From an uncultured Bacteroidales bacterium (GTDB lineage: Bacteria; Bacteroidota; Bacteroidia; Bacteroidales; Muribaculaceae), in NCBI GenBank assembly GCA_902785925.1, contig CADAAI010000019.1, positions 1 through 52,550 of the forward strand: a stretch of DNA of 52,550 nucleotides, written 5' to 3'. Of this stretch, positions 33,292 through 42,417 are shown piece by piece. Every line of letters starts with the position of its first letter. Within the stretch, counting starts at the first letter, position 1. The notes under the pieces are model-generated. The model made no database searches. It was not told the DNA's origin and saw only the letters and a list, made by a program, of their open reading frames with translations. The translations under genes and the position numbers were made by a program.

Positions 33292-34902
33292 CTAATTCAC
33301 GATAACTTCCATTGGTGAGATGTCGCGAACAACACCATCAGGACCCTTAGCTTTAACGCGTGAGATGAAGAAGCGTTTACCGCGCTGCATGCGCTTGAAG
33401 CTGTTCTTCTGGCGCTCCGAGAAAGCGCTACCATTCGAAATCTCAGGTATTGCCTCGCCCATAGAGCCTAGGCTGATTGTCTCAAAGCTTATTACCTGGA
33501 ACTCAATATCGAGCAAACCATCATCGATGGCGGCATGCAATGCGCCCACATTCATCAGAGTACTTTTAGCAATAGGCTTGCCACCCTTGTAGCGGATATC
33601 CTGACCTAGTGGTATATAAGGCGTTGGATCGGGCAACTTGCGGGCCTTGAAGGTCGAGCTACCAACATTGGTGCGTACACCGTCAATCTCTACCGATACG
33701 GTCACTACGCAGTCAGTTCCCACCTGAGCTGGGCGTGCCACCCAGTGGTCCCCACTCTTAGTCAAGGTTCCGTTGGTCATCGAAGCGCTCACTGTGCCAT
33801 CGCCAATGCCAGGCACTGAAATCGACACGGGATTGTCGATACCAGCATAGAACACGTTCATCATCGTTGCACTCACAGTAGCCACTGGGTCTATAACGGT
33901 GTAGCTCGACTTGAAGTCACGCTTGAACACCTGGCCGTCACGACCCACAACCTCGATGTGACCTGAATAGTTAACAACTCCCGACTGACTTGTTCCCACC
34001 TCATAGGTGCCATCACGGCTATTCAAACGAGCGCCGTTGACATAGACAGTTGGACGTTGGGTCGAGTCTATAGCGGCAAGTACAATTTGTGCCTTGTATC
34101 TCGAACCACGCATAACTACGCGCGACTGTGGAATCACAAATGCATTTATCCAGTTCACCTTAATCTGACTTACATCGGCGGTCTCGAGATCCTCAAGTTC
34201 ATCGGGACTGATGTTGGTGAGTGTGAGCAGGTGACGCAGCGCCTCACCCTCAGCATAGCGCACATCGTTCTGAAGCTTCGTGAGCAGCGTGATGGCAGCT
34301 ATGGTTGGCATGCTCTCAAATATTGACTCTTCCCAAGTGGCGTTGCTCTTCAAATCCTCACTCTTCGCTGTGAAAGGCTCGGTCGAGAGCGAAGCCTCAA
34401 TGTTCTGACGCTTGTCGGCATCGTTAATATATCTCAACAGGAAGTCCTTATAGCTGGTGATACGCAATCTCAAGTCCTTGCCACGACGGGTTTCGGGCGA
34501 GAGCATCACAGTATTAGGTGCGTCCACATTGTCACGGTTCTGAATCTTATCAAGACGTCCCTGTGGACCATCGGCCTCGTGAACTATCATCAGCTTCAGG
34601 CTGTCGATATAGTAATAGAGCTCATCGGCGGCATTTCTCACGTCGTTGCCCGAATTGAGGATTTCCTCGCCCTTTTCAGGATTCTCATTGTAGAAATCCT
34701 GGAGCTTCGACATCATGAGCATGTTACGCGACGTGATGGTACGGTTAGAACGGGTCAAGCCCTCTTCCACCTGGCTGAAGCCGTTGAGCACATCGTTCGA
34801 CACATTAAGCGCAAGCATGGCCGTCAAGACGATATACATAAGGTTTATCATCTTCTGACGTGGCGACATCTTCGCCAGTGACTGATTTCTTCCAGCTGCC
34901 AT
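33292..34902 (-). CDS. porM: T9SS motor component PorM/GldM
   Basis: A 536-residue inner-membrane protein with a single N-terminal helix (MINLMYIVLTAMLALNVS, about residues 17-34) after a short basic cytoplasmic tail, then a large periplasmic part made of four domains; the first includes GFSQVEEGLTRSNRTITSRN. Late strands such as GSSTFKARKLPDPTPYI and IEFQ/FISRVKAKGPDG fit the GldM C-terminal Ig-like domains. PorM couples the PorL proton-driven motor to the PorK-PorN ring. Length fits PorM (about 516 in Porphyromonas). Confidence 0.95.
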   Translation of the reverse strand: MAAGRNQSLAKMSPRQKMINLMYIVLTAMLALNVSNDVLNGFSQVEEGLTRSNRTITSRNMLMMSKLQDFYNENPEKGEEILNSGNDVRNAADELYYYIDSLKLMIVHEADGPQGRLDKIQNRDNVDAPNTVMLSPETRRGKDLRLRITSYKDFLLRYINDADKRQNIEASLSTEPFTAKSEDLKSNATWEESIFESMPTIAAITLLTKLQNDVRYAEGEALRHLLTLTNISPDELEDLETADVSQIKVNWINAFVIPQSRVVMRGSRYKAQIVLAAIDSTQRPTVYVNGARLNSRDGTYEVGTSQSGVVNYSGHIEVVGRDGQVFKRDFKSSYTVIDPVATVSATMMNVFYAGIDNPVSISVPGIGDGTVSASMTNGTLTKSGDHWVARPAQVGTDCVVTVSVEIDGVRTNVGSSTFKARKLPDPTPYIPLGQDIRYKGGKPIAKSTLMNVGALHAAIDDGLLDIEFQVISFETISLGSMGEAIPEISNGSAFSERQKNSFKRMQRGKRFFISRVKAKGPDGVVRDISPMEVIVN

Positions 34903-34931
34903 TACTTAATTATCTATAGTGTGTTTATTGT

Positions 34932-36092
34932 TTAGTCGTTAAAACTGTTCTCGGTAGTGAAGTCGTCGTAACTGTCGCTCGTCTGTGCGGCGTTATCGCC
35001 CATAGGAGGCATCATGTTGCCAGCCATGGGGTTATACATGTTCACCGTCATGGCTTTAATCATCTTCTCATACACGCTGTTGAGCTGCTTCATGTAGCGA
35101 GCCATCTTCTCGGTCTCGTCACAGTAGTGAGCACTCTCGGCAGCCGACTTCTCATACATGTCACGAATGTCCTTCAAGCCTCGGTTCACGCGGTCGATGC
35201 TCTCAAGCTGCGACGAAATGCTCTTGAGCTGAATTTCATAGATAGTGTTCAGGCCACCCACATTACGGTTCAAAGCCTCCATCTGCTCGATATAGCCTGT
35301 AGTGTTGTTGGTGATATTCTCACTGTTGCTCGTGATAGCCTCGTAGCTCGACAACAGAGTCTGCTGAACGTTATTCAATGCGGTAGTTGTCTCGCTCAAG
35401 CGCTGCATTTGCTCGCTGATTGCCGACATTTGTGCCAAGTACTGCTGAGTAGCATCGGTGAGTTCGGCCATCTTCGACAGCTGGTCGCTAGCAGTGTTCA
35501 TCTTAGCGATGCTCTCGCTAAGCGACTGAGTCTCCTCCTCACTGAGTTCAAGACCCTTAGGCAGACCCATGACCTCCTTAACTTCCTGCTGACTCATGGC
35601 AGCAATAGTTGCAGCCACCTCGGGGCTTGCCACTACTGTAGCGCCGCCAATGGATGAGGGAAGAGTCTGGATGGTAACTTGTGACTGTCCTTCCTGACCT
35701 GGAATTGGAGGAACTCCGTCGGTCTGTTCCTCTCCTTCAACACCAGTAATGTCGCCATTGATGGTAACGGTGGCAGGAGGTGTGCCGTCAAGCACTCTTG
35801 GACGGTCCTCAGGGTTGCCGGTATCGAGAATCGGGAACACGTCTTCCCAATGATACTCTTTCTCGGGACGCTCAAAGGCTGTGATGATAAACATAAGGAC
35901 CTCGGTACCCATACCGATAGTAAGCAGCAAGTTTCCCATGGGGAGGTGAAGAATCTTGAACAGGGCACCCCAAATTACGACAGCTGCACCTATACTATAG
36001 GCAAAGTTGAAGAAGCGCTGGGTAACCATTTGCCTGTCCCTCTTGCGCTGTGTCCTTGTTTTGTTAACGCTATTACTATTATCGTTAGCCAT
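34932..36092 (-). CDS. porL: T9SS motor component PorL/GldL
   Basis: A 386-residue inner-membrane protein with two N-terminal helices (about 27-46 and 52-72) containing the GldL hallmark FKILHLPMGNLLLTIG and the charged exit FERPEKEYHWEDVFP. After a Gly/Pro/Gln-rich linker (about 100-160) comes a long alpha-helical, probably coiled-coil cytoplasmic region (about 185-345) and a Met/Asn-rich end. PorL with PorM forms the proton-motive-force-driven motor; the conserved membrane acidic residue is likely the Glu in IGMGTEVLMF. It is longer than GldL of Flavobacterium (about 215) and PorL of Porphyromonas (about 309). Confidence 0.93.
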   Translation of the reverse strand: MANDNSNSVNKTRTQRKRDRQMVTQRFFNFAYSIGAAVVIWGALFKILHLPMGNLLLTIGMGTEVLMFIITAFERPEKEYHWEDVFPILDTGNPEDRPRVLDGTPPATVTINGDITGVEGEEQTDGVPPIPGQEGQSQVTIQTLPSSIGGATVVASPEVAATIAAMSQQEVKEVMGLPKGLELSEEETQSLSESIAKMNTASDQLSKMAELTDATQQYLAQMSAISEQMQRLSETTTALNNVQQTLLSSYEAITSNSENITNNTTGYIEQMEALNRNVGGLNTIYEIQLKSISSQLESIDRVNRGLKDIRDMYEKSAAESAHYCDETEKMARYMKQLNSVYEKMIKAMTVNMYNPMAGNMMPPMGDNAAQTSDSYDDFTTENSFND

Positions 36093-36152
36093 TTTGTTGC
36101 TATATTAAAGTTGTAATGTCTGTGTTGATGTCAAGTATATAATAAGGCTTTT

Positions 36153-37598
36153 TTAGTCGCAGCAGTTGTTCTTGCGTTTCGACTTAGTGAAGCCTACCTT
36201 TGAGCGAACGCAACGGAAACCTATGTAAGAGCGCTGCTCGTTCTGGTATTCCCACATCCTGATATCACTGCGAATGTTGTGAGCGACATCTTTCCAAGAG
36301 CCTCCTCGCACTATCTTGCGTGACATCTTGTAGGGGTCTTCTTTTGCCACATTATAACGGTATTCAGGGTTCAGGTCATTAGTCATCTGGTCGATGCTCT
36401 CGGTGTAGCTTGTAGAGGTCCACTCACTTACATTACCTGCCATGTCAAACAGTCCGTTATCGTTGGGCTCATAGGTCCCAACGGGTGACGTTATGATGCT
36501 TCCGTCCCGCACATAGTTTCCTTCGTTGGGTTTAAAGTTGGCATAGAAGCAACCCTCATCCTCGGTAAGCGGTAAGCCACCGTCCCACGGATAAATATTC
36601 TCGTTCTTGCCGGCACGGGCAGCAAACTCCCACTCGGCCTCAGTAGGCAGACGGAATGGCTCAATGTAAACGCCATCCTTGCCGAGCGACTTCTTCAGGA
36701 ACTCGGTGCGCCAGTGGCAGAAGGCATTGGCCTGCTCCCAGCTGACTCCAACCACAGGATGGCTGTTGTAGTTGCCGTTAGCGAAATACAAGCGAACGTA
36801 TGGCTCGTTGTAACTGTTCTCAAAGTCATTGATCCAGCAAGTGGTGTCGGGGAAAATGTTCACAATATAGGTGTTCACAAAGTCAAAGTCGCTCTGCAAC
36901 GGACGTGTGATAGTTTGCCTGATGATGCGACCGTCGTCATCGACAAAAGCGGTATCCTTGCTAATCATAGGATTAGTTGTAGGAACTGCGTGGTCGGTGT
37001 TATAATCACGAGTGGTCGGGTCGAAACGGTTGCGACGCTTGGCTGCCTCGGTGAGGTTATACACCTCATAGCGATAGTTCATCTGGCGAGGGTCAAGCTC
37101 TTTCTTGCCGGTGATGGCATTGATGCGATATACACTCTCGATGGCGCGCTCCTCATCCTCACTAGGGTTCTTCCAGGGGATATTGCGGCTCCAATTCAAG
37201 TGTGGAGTGATGGGATTGCCGTCCTTATCCTCCTCAATCTTGAACTCCTCGTTGCCACCGTAGGCTGGGTCGGCAAGGCGCTCACGGATGATAGAGTCGC
37301 GAACCCAGTAAACAAACTGCTTATATTTACTGTTGGTGACCTCATTCTCGTCCATCCAGAAGGCGTCGACACTCACGCCGCGAGCTGTTGAGTCGATACC
37401 CCACAACGAGTCGCGTTGAGCAGGTCCTTCCTTCATCGAACCACAATCAACGAGCACCATACCGTAGGGCGTTGGCTCCGAATAGGTCACTGCACCCACT
37501 CCGGTAACTTCGCCTCCACCGCTGTTGATCGACTTGCGAATGCCACTGCAAGAAGCTAAAGCGATTGTCGCTATAACAAAAATCAATAACTTTTTCAT
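36153..37598 (-). CDS. porK: T9SS lipoprotein PorK/GldK
   Basis: A 481-residue outer-membrane lipoprotein (lipobox LASC, Cys17) with a formylglycine-generating-enzyme (FGE-sulfatase) fold: FWMDENEVTNSKYKQFVYWV, HPVVGVSWEQANAFCHW, FRLPTEAEWEFAARAG, GLFDMAGNVSEWTS and GGSWKDVAHNIRS near the end. The fold is structural in PorK, which forms the periplasmic ring with PorN. The C-terminus ends in a Cys pair (NNCCD). It follows porP by 54 bases. Confidence 0.95.
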   Translation of the reverse strand: MKKLLIFVIATIALASCSGIRKSINSGGGEVTGVGAVTYSEPTPYGMVLVDCGSMKEGPAQRDSLWGIDSTARGVSVDAFWMDENEVTNSKYKQFVYWVRDSIIRERLADPAYGGNEEFKIEEDKDGNPITPHLNWSRNIPWKNPSEDEERAIESVYRINAITGKKELDPRQMNYRYEVYNLTEAAKRRNRFDPTTRDYNTDHAVPTTNPMISKDTAFVDDDGRIIRQTITRPLQSDFDFVNTYIVNIFPDTTCWINDFENSYNEPYVRLYFANGNYNSHPVVGVSWEQANAFCHWRTEFLKKSLGKDGVYIEPFRLPTEAEWEFAARAGKNENIYPWDGGLPLTEDEGCFYANFKPNEGNYVRDGSIITSPVGTYEPNDNGLFDMAGNVSEWTSTSYTESIDQMTNDLNPEYRYNVAKEDPYKMSRKIVRGGSWKDVAHNIRSDIRMWEYQNEQRSYIGFRCVRSKVGFTKSKRKNNCCD

Positions 37599-37652
37599 TA
37601 TACTCTAGAATATGTTATCTTGTGTTGTTGTTTATCTTTTTCTCGTGCACCA

Positions 37653-38642
37653 TTACATGATGCGAATGCTCTTATGCTTATTTTTGTTTACTTCGCCCAA
37701 GTTGAGTTTCACGTTATAGTTCAAAAACAACTCGTGGCTGCCATGCGTTGCTTTGTTCATCGAAGAAATGGGGAAATCGTAGGCATATCCCACAAAAAAG
37801 TTCTTGAACTCGGCACCAAACATAGCACTGACAGCATCTTTGTAGCGATAGGCAAAACCTCCTGAAAGGAATTTATTGTACCGCACACGCAATGTTGCCT
37901 CGGCTTGCCAAAATTTAGTATCGGTCTTGGCAAGAATCGAGGGCTGTATTTCAAATAACGTGTTTTTTATAGGAATATTGCTACCAGCCATCAAATAAAA
38001 GAAGCGACCAGTCTCAAACTCATATAAATCTTCCTCGTTTTCTCCAGCTTTAAGGGTGATGGTTGGAGCCGTAACATGAGTAGTTGAAGCTGCTACCCAA
38101 AACCACTTGTGAATAAACGACACTCCAGCTGCCACATCAAGTGCTCTACCGTTGACCACTCCCTTGGGAATAGCATCGTCGGCATTGGTATGAGCTTGGT
38201 CGGTGTCAGGGATTCTTACACTATCGCCCTTGAAGGTCTGATTGAGCAGTCCCACTTGCACTCCAACGCTCAGCATTCCACCAAGCATCTTCTTCTTCCA
38301 GGCTAGCTGTGCCGCTACGGTCTGTGTACTGAAAAGACCCACGTTCTCCTGTTGCAACAAGAGTCCTGTACCCCATCTCTTGCCAAGGAACTTAAATGGC
38401 ATGTCGGCCATCGCCATGAAGTTCATGGGGGCATGCTTCACACCTATCCACTGCAGCTTGCTACCAGCTGTAATATGGATAAAATCAACATTTCCAATAG
38501 AAGACGGGTTATAATACGACGGTAGCGCCCAGTACTGGGTGAGTTGAGCATCAATCTGAGCATGCGCCTTAAAGGGCAGTAATGCCAATATCAGCACCAT
38601 TGCTACAGCAAATTTTGTGATATATGTCTTATGCCTTTGCAT
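37653..38642 (-). CDS. porP: T9SS outer-membrane protein PorP/SprF
   Basis: A 329-residue beta-barrel of the PorP/SprF family. A signal peptide (about residues 1-28, ending AHAQ) leads into the family opening IDAQLTQYWALPSYYNPS. Further strands: AAQLAWKKKMLGGMLSVGVQ, FYLMAGSNIPIKNTLFEIQP, GFAYRYKDAVSAMFGAEF and ending SHELFLNYNVKLNL. PorP associates with the PorK-PorN ring at the outer membrane and helps attach exported proteins. It is followed by porK and preceded, 9 bases away, by porT. Confidence 0.92.
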   Translation of the reverse strand: MQRHKTYITKFAVAMVLILALLPFKAHAQIDAQLTQYWALPSYYNPSSIGNVDFIHITAGSKLQWIGVKHAPMNFMAMADMPFKFLGKRWGTGLLLQQENVGLFSTQTVAAQLAWKKKMLGGMLSVGVQVGLLNQTFKGDSVRIPDTDQAHTNADDAIPKGVVNGRALDVAAGVSFIHKWFWVAASTTHVTAPTITLKAGENEEDLYEFETGRFFYLMAGSNIPIKNTLFEIQPSILAKTDTKFWQAEATLRVRYNKFLSGGFAYRYKDAVSAMFGAEFKNFFVGYAYDFPISSMNKATHGSHELFLNYNVKLNLGEVNKNKHKSIRIM

Positions 38643-38651
38643 CGTCTTTTC

Positions 38652-39395
38652 TTATTCAAAATAGAACGTCAGCACTACCATACTGTTCTTCAGTTTACTA
38701 ACGCTCTTGGTAAAAACCTCCATCTGCGGGTTGTCCTGCAAATCGGGGCGGTTCTTCTCTAGTAGGTTCTTCAAACCGAAGCAGAATTTCAGCTCGGGAC
38801 ACAGTTTGAAGAACGGCAAGTAAAAGTCGCAACCCATGCCCACTGTGAGCATCATGTCAAAATCCTTGAGTCGTAACAGGTCAGGGCGCTCCTTACTCAA
38901 ATCATATATGCCCATCACACCACCAGTAAAATATGGCCTGATGTTATGGTGGCGGCGAGCCGAGAATTTCACGTCGAGTGGCACCACTATATAAGTAGCC
39001 TTTATGTTCTGACGCTGTTCCTTGATTGTTGGGTCGAGAGCATCTTCGGGTGCATAGAAATTACGATATCTTACCACCTTATTACCAAAGTACATACCGG
39101 GCGAGAAGCGCAAGTTGAAATGGGTCGACAACCTCAGGTCGGCAAGCACATTGACACAGAAGCCTGGCGAATGGTTGGGAATGTCGGCAAACCATGACTG
39201 ACCGTCCTCACTGATGTAGCCGTTGTTGGTAATCTTAAGGTCCTGAAAGTTCACGCCAACCGAGAAACCGTAATGAATGCGCTTCATGTCGGCATACTGG
39301 CGGTTCAATATCTTATCATTATCCTGAGCTACAGCGCTAAAAGCGGCTATCAGCAGGACGATTATTGCAATATTTCGATAGTTGAGATTATTCAT
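38652..39395 (-). CDS. porT: PorT-family outer-membrane protein
   Basis: A 247-residue exported beta-barrel protein (signal peptide ending AVAQ, about residue 23). Strand patterns MKRIHYGFSVGVNFQDLKI, HFNLRFSPGMYFGNKVVRYR, IVVPLDVKFSARRHHNIRPY and MLTVGMGCDFYLPFFKLCPE match the PorT family of T9SS outer-membrane proteins. Its place, 9 bases upstream of porP at the head of the operon, supports the assignment. In Porphyromonas porT is not next to the porPKLMN genes, so the order here is worth noting. No clear -7 box is visible upstream. Confidence 0.87.
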   Translation of the reverse strand: MNNLNYRNIAIIVLLIAAFSAVAQDNDKILNRQYADMKRIHYGFSVGVNFQDLKITNNGYISEDGQSWFADIPNHSPGFCVNVLADLRLSTHFNLRFSPGMYFGNKVVRYRNFYAPEDALDPTIKEQRQNIKATYIVVPLDVKFSARRHHNIRPYFTGGVMGIYDLSKERPDLLRLKDFDMMLTVGMGCDFYLPFFKLCPELKFCFGLKNLLEKNRPDLQDNPQMEVFTKSVSKLKNSMVVLTFYFE

Positions 39396-39510
39396 CTTAA
39401 CTTTAATAACGCAATTTTCCCTCTCTTATTGCAATTTTTCCGCTTTTTGAACATCAACACCCTTCCTTTTTTACTTTAAATGCCTCTACTATGCAGCACA
39501 ACCGATAGTT

Positions 39511-40530
39511 TCACTTTTTTACCAGCCTTTTCATGAGCAGATGAACTATCCATGCGGTGACGATGAGCAATGGCAACGTGCATGCAAAACTATAATCATA
39601 TATCATGATGCCATAGTGACCAAATAATGGCGCCACCAGGTAACAGAATGCGTTGTTTACAAACTTTTGCAACAGGTAAATCTCAAAACTTATCCCTCCC
39701 AGCCACAACAATGGTTTCAAGCACAACAGCTTTCCAACTACACCCTCATGGCCGTTGAGTACAGTAGCCACCACAATGAGCAGAGCCACTGGAATCCACC
39801 ACAATGGAGCATTCTCTAGCTTCTCGGTCACCACACCCCCTTCAGCATGAATCGCGATGAAAATTGCGAGCACAGTAAGGGCAACAACCTCAATGAGCGA
39901 GGAGTTGATAGTTGATATTTTCTGCATTTTCTCACGCCATTTCAAGCGGTCGATAGTTAAGAACAGCGCTATTCCCATCGAGTAATCGATGAATCGAGCT
40001 AATGGCCAAACATATGTATAACTTAGAAGGCTGCTCGAGCAAGTCAAGTCAAGGGCGATGAGAACACAAGCAGCCAAAAGCAGAACAATCCAAATCATGT
40101 TTAGCGACCACTTCACAGTAAAGCGTAGCAACAATGGAGTAAGCACTATGCACAGCAGTAGCGCGCTCAGGAACCAAGAATGGATACTATAGCCGAAATA
40201 TATATCAGGATTGGGCACCCACGACTGCAAGAGCGCAACATGCAACGGCAGGTCCCAGCCATAACTGAACTTGTGCATCATAGCGAGATCGAGCACTATC
40301 ATTGCAGCTAGCACTAACCAGTGAAGCGGGAAGATGCGCCACAATCGACGCTTGTAGAAACGCTTCACGTTAAAGCCTTTATCATAGTGCATAGCACTCA
40401 AGAATCCACTCAACATGAAAAAGAATGTCACGCCGGCATAGGTCATCTGGTCAAACTCATGCATCGCAAAGTGAAAACACACGATGCACAAGGCAAAGAT
40501 TCCACGCCAACTGGTGAGTGTCTTTATCAT
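39511..40530 (-). CDS. Acyltransferase-3 family membrane protein
   Basis: A 339-residue polytopic protein with about ten helices. The N-terminus has LTSWRGIFALCIVCFHFAMH, with the family's Arg and His, and VTFFFMLSGFLSAMHYDKGF. It would O-acylate an extracytoplasmic sugar. It starts 8 bases after the glycosyltransferase gene, so the two probably act on the same surface glycan. Confidence 0.85.
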   Translation of the reverse strand: MIKTLTSWRGIFALCIVCFHFAMHEFDQMTYAGVTFFFMLSGFLSAMHYDKGFNVKRFYKRRLWRIFPLHWLVLAAMIVLDLAMMHKFSYGWDLPLHVALLQSWVPNPDIYFGYSIHSWFLSALLLCIVLTPLLLRFTVKWSLNMIWIVLLLAACVLIALDLTCSSSLLSYTYVWPLARFIDYSMGIALFLTIDRLKWREKMQKISTINSSLIEVVALTVLAIFIAIHAEGGVVTEKLENAPLWWIPVALLIVVATVLNGHEGVVGKLLCLKPLLWLGGISFEIYLLQKFVNNAFCYLVAPLFGHYGIMIYDYSFACTLPLLIVTAWIVHLLMKRLVKK

Positions 40531-40537
40531 TTGGCAG

Positions 40538-41722
40538 TTACATTATAGAGGTATAATTGTTCTTGCGCGTGAAAAGGCCCTTAATCTTGTAGCCAGTGTT
40601 GACAACGGGGCGAATCAAGGTGAACAGAGGCACTGAGAACAGCAATAGCGGCAAACGCAACAGGTAGCAGTTCCTGAATGTGGCAAGCATCATGGGTAGC
40701 CATGTGACCAACAAAATTGCCACTGCAATCAATATCACAGCGAGGTTGGTGTAGCTCATCACCACTGCACACACCAGCGCAGCGAGCCGCAACCAGTAGA
40801 GCAGCGACATCCATGCTTGGCAGCGGAACTGTGACTTATATTTCACATGGTGTGATGTGAAGTCGCGACGTGATTTCAGGATACCGAAGGCATGTGGTAA
40901 GTCATCGTAGTGACTTGTAACGAAGCTAGCTGGAAGCATCTCGAGGCGTGTATTCTGCCCAGTGGCTATCTCGCTCACGAAGATATCATCATCACCCCAT
41001 TTCATCTCGAGAGATTTCGAAAATCCCTTATTGCGATAGAACACCTCTTTACGGTAGGCAAGGTTGTCGCTTGTGCCGCGGTAGGGCTTACCTTTGATAG
41101 CACTCAGTATCCACTGCATCGAGGTTGTCATCTCATCGAGCACACGGTAGTTTTTGCCAATGCCCTTATAACCCTCATCACCAAAGTGCGAATAACCAAG
41201 CACCACGTCAATACCTGGTCCAAAATTGCGCATCATTGCCATGAGCCAACGCTCACTATGTATCTGACAGTTGGCATTGGTAGTGAGTATTACATCGTGC
41301 TGCGACGCCTTAATGCCGAGCATAACGGCAAGTTTCTTGCGCGAAAGCGAGCGAGTCTGATCGGGAACAGTAACAATTTTCAGGTGATCGAAATACACCA
41401 TCATGTCGCCCACCAAGTCTTTAGTGCCGTCGAACGAAGCATCGTCAACCACAATCACCTCAAATGCCGCAGGATACTTCTGCCGCATTATCACTGGCAG
41501 ATACTTGTTGAGCCACTTCTCATCGTTGTTGGCAAAAACTACAACCGACACAGTGGGCAAGTCATCGGGATGAAGATAGCGACGAGTGCGCTCCTCCCAT
41601 TTCATGAACTTCAGCAATTTCATGCTGCGGCGGTTATACCACACAACCCACAGCAGCGACAATACTAGTGCCAGCCCCAGCAAGCACCAAACTATATAAT
41701 GTATTTCAAACGAAAAAATCAT
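40538..41722 (-). CDS. Membrane family 2 glycosyltransferase
   Basis: A 394-residue protein with an N-terminal transmembrane helix (about 8-28), a GT-A domain (about 50-290: VSVVVFANNDEKWLNKYLP, VIVVDDASFDGTKDLV, VILTTNANCQIHSERW, KWGDDDIFVSE) and two C-terminal helices (about 310-360). Processive or single-addition activity at the membrane is expected; donor and acceptor unknown. The usual DxD after the beta-4 strand reads TNAN here, which may weaken metal binding. It is first in a two-gene unit with the acyltransferase. Confidence 0.83.
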   Translation of the reverse strand: MIFSFEIHYIVWCLLGLALVLSLLWVVWYNRRSMKLLKFMKWEERTRRYLHPDDLPTVSVVVFANNDEKWLNKYLPVIMRQKYPAAFEVIVVDDASFDGTKDLVGDMMVYFDHLKIVTVPDQTRSLSRKKLAVMLGIKASQHDVILTTNANCQIHSERWLMAMMRNFGPGIDVVLGYSHFGDEGYKGIGKNYRVLDEMTTSMQWILSAIKGKPYRGTSDNLAYRKEVFYRNKGFSKSLEMKWGDDDIFVSEIATGQNTRLEMLPASFVTSHYDDLPHAFGILKSRRDFTSHHVKYKSQFRCQAWMSLLYWLRLAALVCAVVMSYTNLAVILIAVAILLVTWLPMMLATFRNCYLLRLPLLLFSVPLFTLIRPVVNTGYKIKGLFTRKNNYTSIM

Positions 41723-41744
41723 TTACTTCTTCTTATTTTCGCTA

Positions 41745-41752
41745 CAAAGGTA
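41745..41752 (-). promoter_or_regulatory. -7 box of the glycosyltransferase/acyltransferase unit
   Basis: The minus strand reads TACCTTTG, 23 bases before the start codon; a TTG lies 22 bases further upstream (41775-41777). Confidence 0.55.
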
Positions 41753-41862
41753 CATTTTTTTTTCCGTACCCACACAACAAACGGCGAATTACTCGATAGC
41801 CTAATTCACCGTTCTTTGCCTTAGCACCTTCAAGGTAAAACGAGACTTTTAACTATCGCCTT

Positions 41863-42396
41863 TTATGTGTTGGCGAAGTATTGCCACAAAGGGGCAAGCA
41901 TGAGCGCCTGCTTGAGCTGCCCCGAACGCATCATCTCAAGCACCTCGTCACGAGTTAGAAGCATCACATCGATATCTTCGGTACGGTCGAGATGCTGTTC
42001 TTGTAGTTTCTCAACACCAGTAGCAAGAAAACAATGGGTCCAGTTGCTGCATGTGCTGGGATTCTGGCCAATAGTCATTATTTCCTTCCATTCGCCACCA
42101 CCAAATCCTGTCTCCTCAAGAAGTTCACGGCGGGCTCCTTCTTCGGGCGTCTCGCCTTGCTCTATCACACCGGCACACAACTCTATCGAATCAAGATCAA
42201 GTGCATAGCGGTACTGGCGAACAAACACAAAGTGACCTTCCCCAGTGATTGCTATCACGTTAATCCAATCAGGATACTCGAGTACATAGAACTCGTCGTT
42301 TACCTCTCCGTTAGGTAGTTGCACGGCGTCACGGCGGGCTGTGAGCCAAGGACGACGTATCAGATATTCACTCTTGAGCGTTTTCCAGCGTTTCAT
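41863..42396 (-). CDS. Nudix hydrolase, ADP-ribose pyrophosphatase-like
   Basis: A 177-residue Nudix protein. The Nudix box GETPEEGARRELLEETGFGG (about residues 79-98) is complete, preceded by IELCAGVIEQ. Region LEYPDWINVIAITGEGHFVFVRQYR matches NudF/YjhB-like ADP-ribose pyrophosphatases. It hydrolyses nucleoside diphosphates linked to another moiety. Cytoplasmic. It follows the formate/nitrite channel gene by 21 bases. Confidence 0.88.
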   Translation of the reverse strand: MKRWKTLKSEYLIRRPWLTARRDAVQLPNGEVNDEFYVLEYPDWINVIAITGEGHFVFVRQYRYALDLDSIELCAGVIEQGETPEEGARRELLEETGFGGGEWKEIMTIGQNPSTCSNWTHCFLATGVEKLQEQHLDRTEDIDVMLLTRDEVLEMMRSGQLKQALMLAPLWQYFANT

Positions 42397-42417
42397 TGTT
42401 GTGATGATTTGCTAAAT

